A DNA stretch of 64,000 bases from positions 1 through 64,000 of the forward strand of contig NZ_JACIBC010000011.1 of assembly GCF_014195095.1 (NCBI RefSeq). The letters run 5' to 3'. This DNA is from Rhizobium sp. BK602 (GTDB lineage: Bacteria > Pseudomonadota > Alphaproteobacteria > Rhizobiales > Rhizobiaceae). Below are positions 61,192 to 64,000 of this stretch, piece by piece. Both the position numbers and the translations under genes were made by a program. How positions within the stretch are numbered: the first letter of the stretch is position 1; each line of letters begins with the position of its first letter. The notes under the pieces were generated by a model. The model was not told the origin of the DNA. It made no database searches and worked only from the letters and a program-made list of their open reading frames with translations.

Positions 61192-61905
61192 ATGAAACTG
61201 CCGGCCGCCATGGATACGGACGCAGGTGCGACGCGTTTCGGCGACATCATCTACGAGAGGATCGTCGGCATGATTGCGGATGGAAACTTCCCGGTGAATG
61301 AAAGATTGCCGTCGGAGGAAAAGCTTGCCGTCATGTTCGGGGCCTCAAGGCCGGTCATTCGCGAGGCTCTGGAACATTTGCGCAGCGATGGTCTGATCGT
61401 CTCGCGCAAGGGTTCCGGTTCCTATGTGCGGCAGAGGCCGGATTCGTCGATGCTGAAGATGGTTCCGGTCGGTTCGCTTGCCGATGTGCAGCGGTTTTTC
61501 GAGTTTCGCGCCGGCCTTGAGGCCGAAGCGGCGGAACTTGCCGCCCGCAATTGGCAACCGGCCGACAAGGAGCGCATCACGGCCGCACTTCTCGATATCG
61601 AGCAGTGTCTGCGGGACGGCAAGCTTGGTGCGGAAGAAGATCAGGCCCTGCACGACGCAATCGCCATGGCGACCGGAAACCAGTTTCACATCACGGTGCG
61701 CGAATGGTTTCGGCCGCATTTCGCCATCGGTCATTCCGTCACGCGCAGCCTCAGCCTGAAGCGGACGGAGGAGCAGATACGCAGCGTCCAGGACGAGCAT
61801 GCGGTGATCGTCGAGGCGATCCTGGCACGGCGCGAGGCGGATGCGCATGACGCGATGAAGAGGCATATTTTGAACGCCCGCGCCCGCATGTTCCAGGGGG
61901 TGTGA
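61192..61905 (+). CDS. FadR-type (FCD domain) GntR transcriptional regulator
   Basis: A 237-residue regulator. The GntR winged helix is at about residues 17-85 (DIIYERIVGMIADGNFPVNERLPSEEKLAVMFGASRPVIREALEHLRSDGLIVSRKGSGSYV). An all-helical FCD domain follows from about 100 (FFEFRAGLEAEAAELAARNW; DQALHDAIAMATGN; DEHAVIVEAILARREADAHDAMKRHI), in which Asp and three His residues could form the usual metal site. ATG at 61192 follows AAAGGACGAGG. It is divergent from the ABC operon and co-oriented with the aldolase gene, and probably controls both. FCD regulators commonly respond to organic or sugar acids. Confidence 0.9.
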   Translation: MKLPAAMDTDAGATRFGDIIYERIVGMIADGNFPVNERLPSEEKLAVMFGASRPVIREALEHLRSDGLIVSRKGSGSYVRQRPDSSMLKMVPVGSLADVQRFFEFRAGLEAEAAELAARNWQPADKERITAALLDIEQCLRDGKLGAEEDQALHDAIAMATGNQFHITVREWFRPHFAIGHSVTRSLSLKRTEEQIRSVQDEHAVIVEAILARREADAHDAMKRHILNARARMFQGV

Positions 61906-61994
61906 GGGACAATTGGCGAAGGGCAATGCGGCTGTCGGCTCCGGCCGGTGCCGTCGTCCTCCGCGTCAATGATTGATCGAGATGGAACAAGGGG

Positions 61995-62942
61995 ATGAAG
62001 ATGAGCATCGCAACCATGCGCCAGGCGCTCAAGGGCGTGTCGGGTGTTCCTGTAACGGCCTATGACGCCAAGGGAGAGGTCGATGCCGGGATCACGGCGA
62101 AGGTCTATGACCGCGTCGCGACCGCCGGCATTCACAATATCGTTGCGGCGGGCAATACCGGCGAGTTCTACGCCCTGACGCCTTACGAGATCCGCCAGGT
62201 GCATGAGGCGGCGGTCGCAGGCGTTGCCGGCAAGGCGCCGGTGACGGCGGCGATCGGCAGGTCGCTGCGCGAGGCGATCGCCATGGCCAGGGACGCGGCG
62301 GCGATCGGCGCATCGGCCGTCATGTCGCACCAGCCCGTCGATCCCTTCGCGGCTCCCGCCGCCCAGATCGGCTATTTCTGCGATCTCGCCGAAGCCTCCC
62401 CTTTGCCGCTGGTCGCCTATGTGCGCGCAGACGGCTTCAGCGTCGACGATATGGTGCGGCTTTCCAGCCATGCCAATATCGCCGGCATCAAATTCGCCAC
62501 CACCGACCTGATGCTGCTGTCGCGCGCCATCGCGGCCTCCGACCCGGCCGGCGCGCTCTTCGTCTGTGGTCTTGCCGAAAGCTGGGCGCCGACCTTTACG
62601 GCTGCCGGTGCGCGCGGCTTCACCTCCGGCCTCGTCAATGTGGCGCCGCAGCTGTCGCTTGCCGTCCTCGATGCGCTGGACAGGGGCGATTTCGCCGCCG
62701 CCCGTGCCATCGTCAATAAGCTCGAGCCGTTCGAGCGTATGCGCACGAAGTTCCGCAACGGCGCCAATGTCACCGTGGTCAAAGAGGCGGTGACCTATTC
62801 GGGTCTGAATGTCGGCCCCGTGCGCGTGCCGGGATTGCCTCAGCTCGATGAGAAGGATCGCGAGGAGCTGCATCGCCTGCTGCGGGAATGGCAGTCGAGC
62901 GATACGGCCGGGAGGCAGGCTGCCGCGCAGGCCGCGGGCTGA
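61995..62942 (+). CDS. Dihydrodipicolinate synthase-family aldolase/lyase
   Basis: A 315-residue class I aldolase-type barrel. Lys166 (AGIKFATTD) is the expected Schiff-base lysine and Tyr142 (LVAYVRA) the partner tyrosine. The substrate carboxylate motif is GNTGEF at 53-58. The YVRA context, rather than DapA's YN, and the catabolic neighbourhood argue against lysine biosynthesis and for cleavage of a 2-keto-3-deoxy sugar acid, such as the product of the enolase-superfamily dehydratase nearby. The start may be the first or third Met codon. A new ABC binding-protein gene begins 73 bases later. Confidence 0.87.
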   Translation: MKMSIATMRQALKGVSGVPVTAYDAKGEVDAGITAKVYDRVATAGIHNIVAAGNTGEFYALTPYEIRQVHEAAVAGVAGKAPVTAAIGRSLREAIAMARDAAAIGASAVMSHQPVDPFAAPAAQIGYFCDLAEASPLPLVAYVRADGFSVDDMVRLSSHANIAGIKFATTDLMLLSRAIAASDPAGALFVCGLAESWAPTFTAAGARGFTSGLVNVAPQLSLAVLDALDRGDFAAARAIVNKLEPFERMRTKFRNGANVTVVKEAVTYSGLNVGPVRVPGLPQLDEKDREELHRLLREWQSSDTAGRQAAAQAAG

Positions 62943-63015
62943 GCCCGCTCGATTCCAGCAGTTTCAAAGGAGGCATGCGGGCATCGCCTGCACGACAAGA
63001 TTGGGAGGTCTTGAT

Positions 63016-64000
63016 ATGCTGAAAAGCCTACTGACGTCGGCCGCAATAGCCGCGGCCCTGGCCGTCGCCCAACCGTCCTTCGCGGCATCGCCACCGAACA
63101 TGCTGGTGATCGGCACCAATCTTACCGGTATTCGCACGCTCGATCCCGCGCAGAACAATGCCCGCACGGTCTCCGAGCTGATCTCCAATCTCTACGACAA
63201 TCTGGTGCAGCTGTCCCCGGACGATCTCAAGACGCTGAAACCGATGCTGGCGACCAAATGGAGTGTGTCGCCGGACGGCAAGATCATTACGCTCGCGCTG
63301 CGTGACGATGCGACCTTCCAGAGCGGCAATCCGGTGACGGCCGATGATGCCGCCTGGTCGATCCAGCGCGTCATCAAGATGGGACAGGTCGGCTCGACCG
63401 ATATCGCGCTCTGGGGATTTACGACTGAAAACGTCGACAGGCTCGTGCGCGCCAAGGATGCGCACACGCTGGAAATCGAGCTGCCGCAGGCCGTCAATAC
63501 CGATCTCGTGCTCTATTCCCTGGCCGGCTCGTCGATCGGTATCATCGACAAGAAGACGGCCCTGTCGCATGAGGCCAATGGCGATTTCGGTGGTACATGG
63601 CTTTCGGCCAATTCCGCCGGCAGCGGGCCGTTCGCGCTGGCGCAATGGCGGCCGAACGACGTTGCGATCTTCAATGCCCGCAAGAATTACTGGGGCGGGG
63701 CGCCGGCCATGGCGCGCGTGGTGGCCCGCCATATCCCGGAATCGGGCAATCTGCGGCTACAGATCGAAGCCGGCGACGTCGATGTCGGGCAATATCTTTC
63801 AAGCGGCGATCTCGACGCGCTGGCCAGCAACAAGGCCGTGGTGATCGACAATGTGCCCGGCCTCGGTTTTTACTATATTGCCCTCAATCAGAAGGACCCG
63901 GACCTGCAGAAACCCAAGGTCCGCGAGGCGTTCCAGCATGCCTTCGACTGGAAGGCGATTTCCGACAACATCATGCGCTATACCGGTTTTCCGTGGCAGT
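63016..64000 (+). CDS. ABC transporter substrate-binding protein (family 5), N-terminal part
   Basis: The first 328 codons of a DppA/OppA-type periplasmic binding protein, cut by the window edge. ATG at 63016 follows GGGAGG. A Sec signal peptide ends near SFA/ASP, unlike the Tat signal of the protein encoded at 59035-60978. Family features include IRTLDPAQNNARTVSELISNLYDNLV near residue 40, the WSVSPDGKIITLALRDDATFQSGNPVTADDAAWSI block near 80 and a VREAFQHAFDWKAI segment near 305. It probably opens a second peptide-type ABC operon in the same locus. Confidence 0.88.
   Translation, partial: MLKSLLTSAAIAAALAVAQPSFAASPPNMLVIGTNLTGIRTLDPAQNNARTVSELISNLYDNLVQLSPDDLKTLKPMLATKWSVSPDGKIITLALRDDATFQSGNPVTADDAAWSIQRVIKMGQVGSTDIALWGFTTENVDRLVRAKDAHTLEIELPQAVNTDLVLYSLAGSSIGIIDKKTALSHEANGDFGGTWLSANSAGSGPFALAQWRPNDVAIFNARKNYWGGAPAMARVVARHIPESGNLRLQIEAGDVDVGQYLSSGDLDALASNKAVVIDNVPGLGFYYIALNQKDPDLQKPKVREAFQHAFDWKAISDNIMRYTGFPWQ

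Noticed and set aside
1-64000. CRISPR arrays, IS elements, integrases or prophage genes
   Set aside because: No regularly spaced repeats, transposase or phage motifs were seen; the only tandem repeat is the two-copy 21-bp unit at 9876-9912.

Overview
The window is GC-rich, densely packed DNA with an alphaproteobacterial, Rhizobiaceae-like character (Rhizobium/Agrobacterium/Sinorhizobium type). The evidence is the complete mctS-mctR-DUF3311-mctP monocarboxylate/alanine uptake locus known from Rhizobium leguminosarum, the number of ABC uptake operons each with its own GntR/Lrp/XRE regulator, and many ATGA-type gene overlaps. No rRNA, tRNA, insertion sequence, prophage or CRISPR array was seen. 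It reads as an accessory catabolic region, chromosomal or on a large replicon, built from self-contained uptake-plus-catabolism cassettes.

Left part (1-20.5 kb): the 3' end of purU is followed by a GntR(HutC)-controlled cassette with a divergent TrpF-like protein, a BMP-type (nucleoside-like) ABC transporter, an ADP-ribosylglycohydrolase-family enzyme and a PfkB sugar kinase. Two identical TGGTACGTACCA operators sit inside the two divergent promoters. After a small YqaA/DedA membrane protein and a gene-poor stretch come a LeuA-like synthase without its regulatory domain and a ThDP-dependent enzyme. A minus-strand operon then encodes a polar-amino-acid ABC transporter, a DadA-like FAD oxidoreductase and the B12-dependent ethanolamine ammonia-lyase subunits EutB and EutC, with a divergent FadR-type GntR regulator.

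Middle part (20.9-46 kb): mctP/DUF3311/mctR/mctS; two membrane-bound c-di-GMP enzymes (a PAS-GGDEF and a CHASE4-like-GGDEF-EAL protein); an NMT1/SsuA-type ABC operon with a near-consensus sigma-54 promoter and two upstream palindromes, followed by its probable regulators, a DctB-like kinase and a DctD-like sigma-54 activator. Next are a saccharopine-dehydrogenase-family enzyme with a divergent Lrp regulator, a chemoreceptor, a second kinase/NarL-type response-regulator pair, and an XRE-cupin regulator beside a dimethylglycine/sarcosine dehydrogenase-like enzyme ending at a strong bidirectional terminator.

Right part (46-64 kb): a GNAT acetyltransferase; a MalEFGK-type sugar ABC operon with a GntR(HutC) regulator and a clear operator; a ParDE toxin-antitoxin pair; a GH25 lysozyme lipoprotein; and a sugar-acid-like locus with an enolase-superfamily dehydratase, an oligopeptide-type ABC transporter, a FadR-type regulator, a DHDPS-family aldolase and the start of a second family-5 binding protein cut by the window edge. 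Strong stem-loops lie between the binding-protein gene and the rest of the transporter in two ABC operons, and between permease and ATPase in a third.

The most interesting leads are the sigma-54 promoter/enhancer/two-component circuit at 29.5-35.7 kb, the transporter-glycohydrolase-kinase-TrpF-like cassette at 0.5-9.1 kb, and the EutBC operon built around an amino-acid transporter and a DadA-like oxidase. All calls rest on reading the translated sequence and recognising family motifs; no database search was run.
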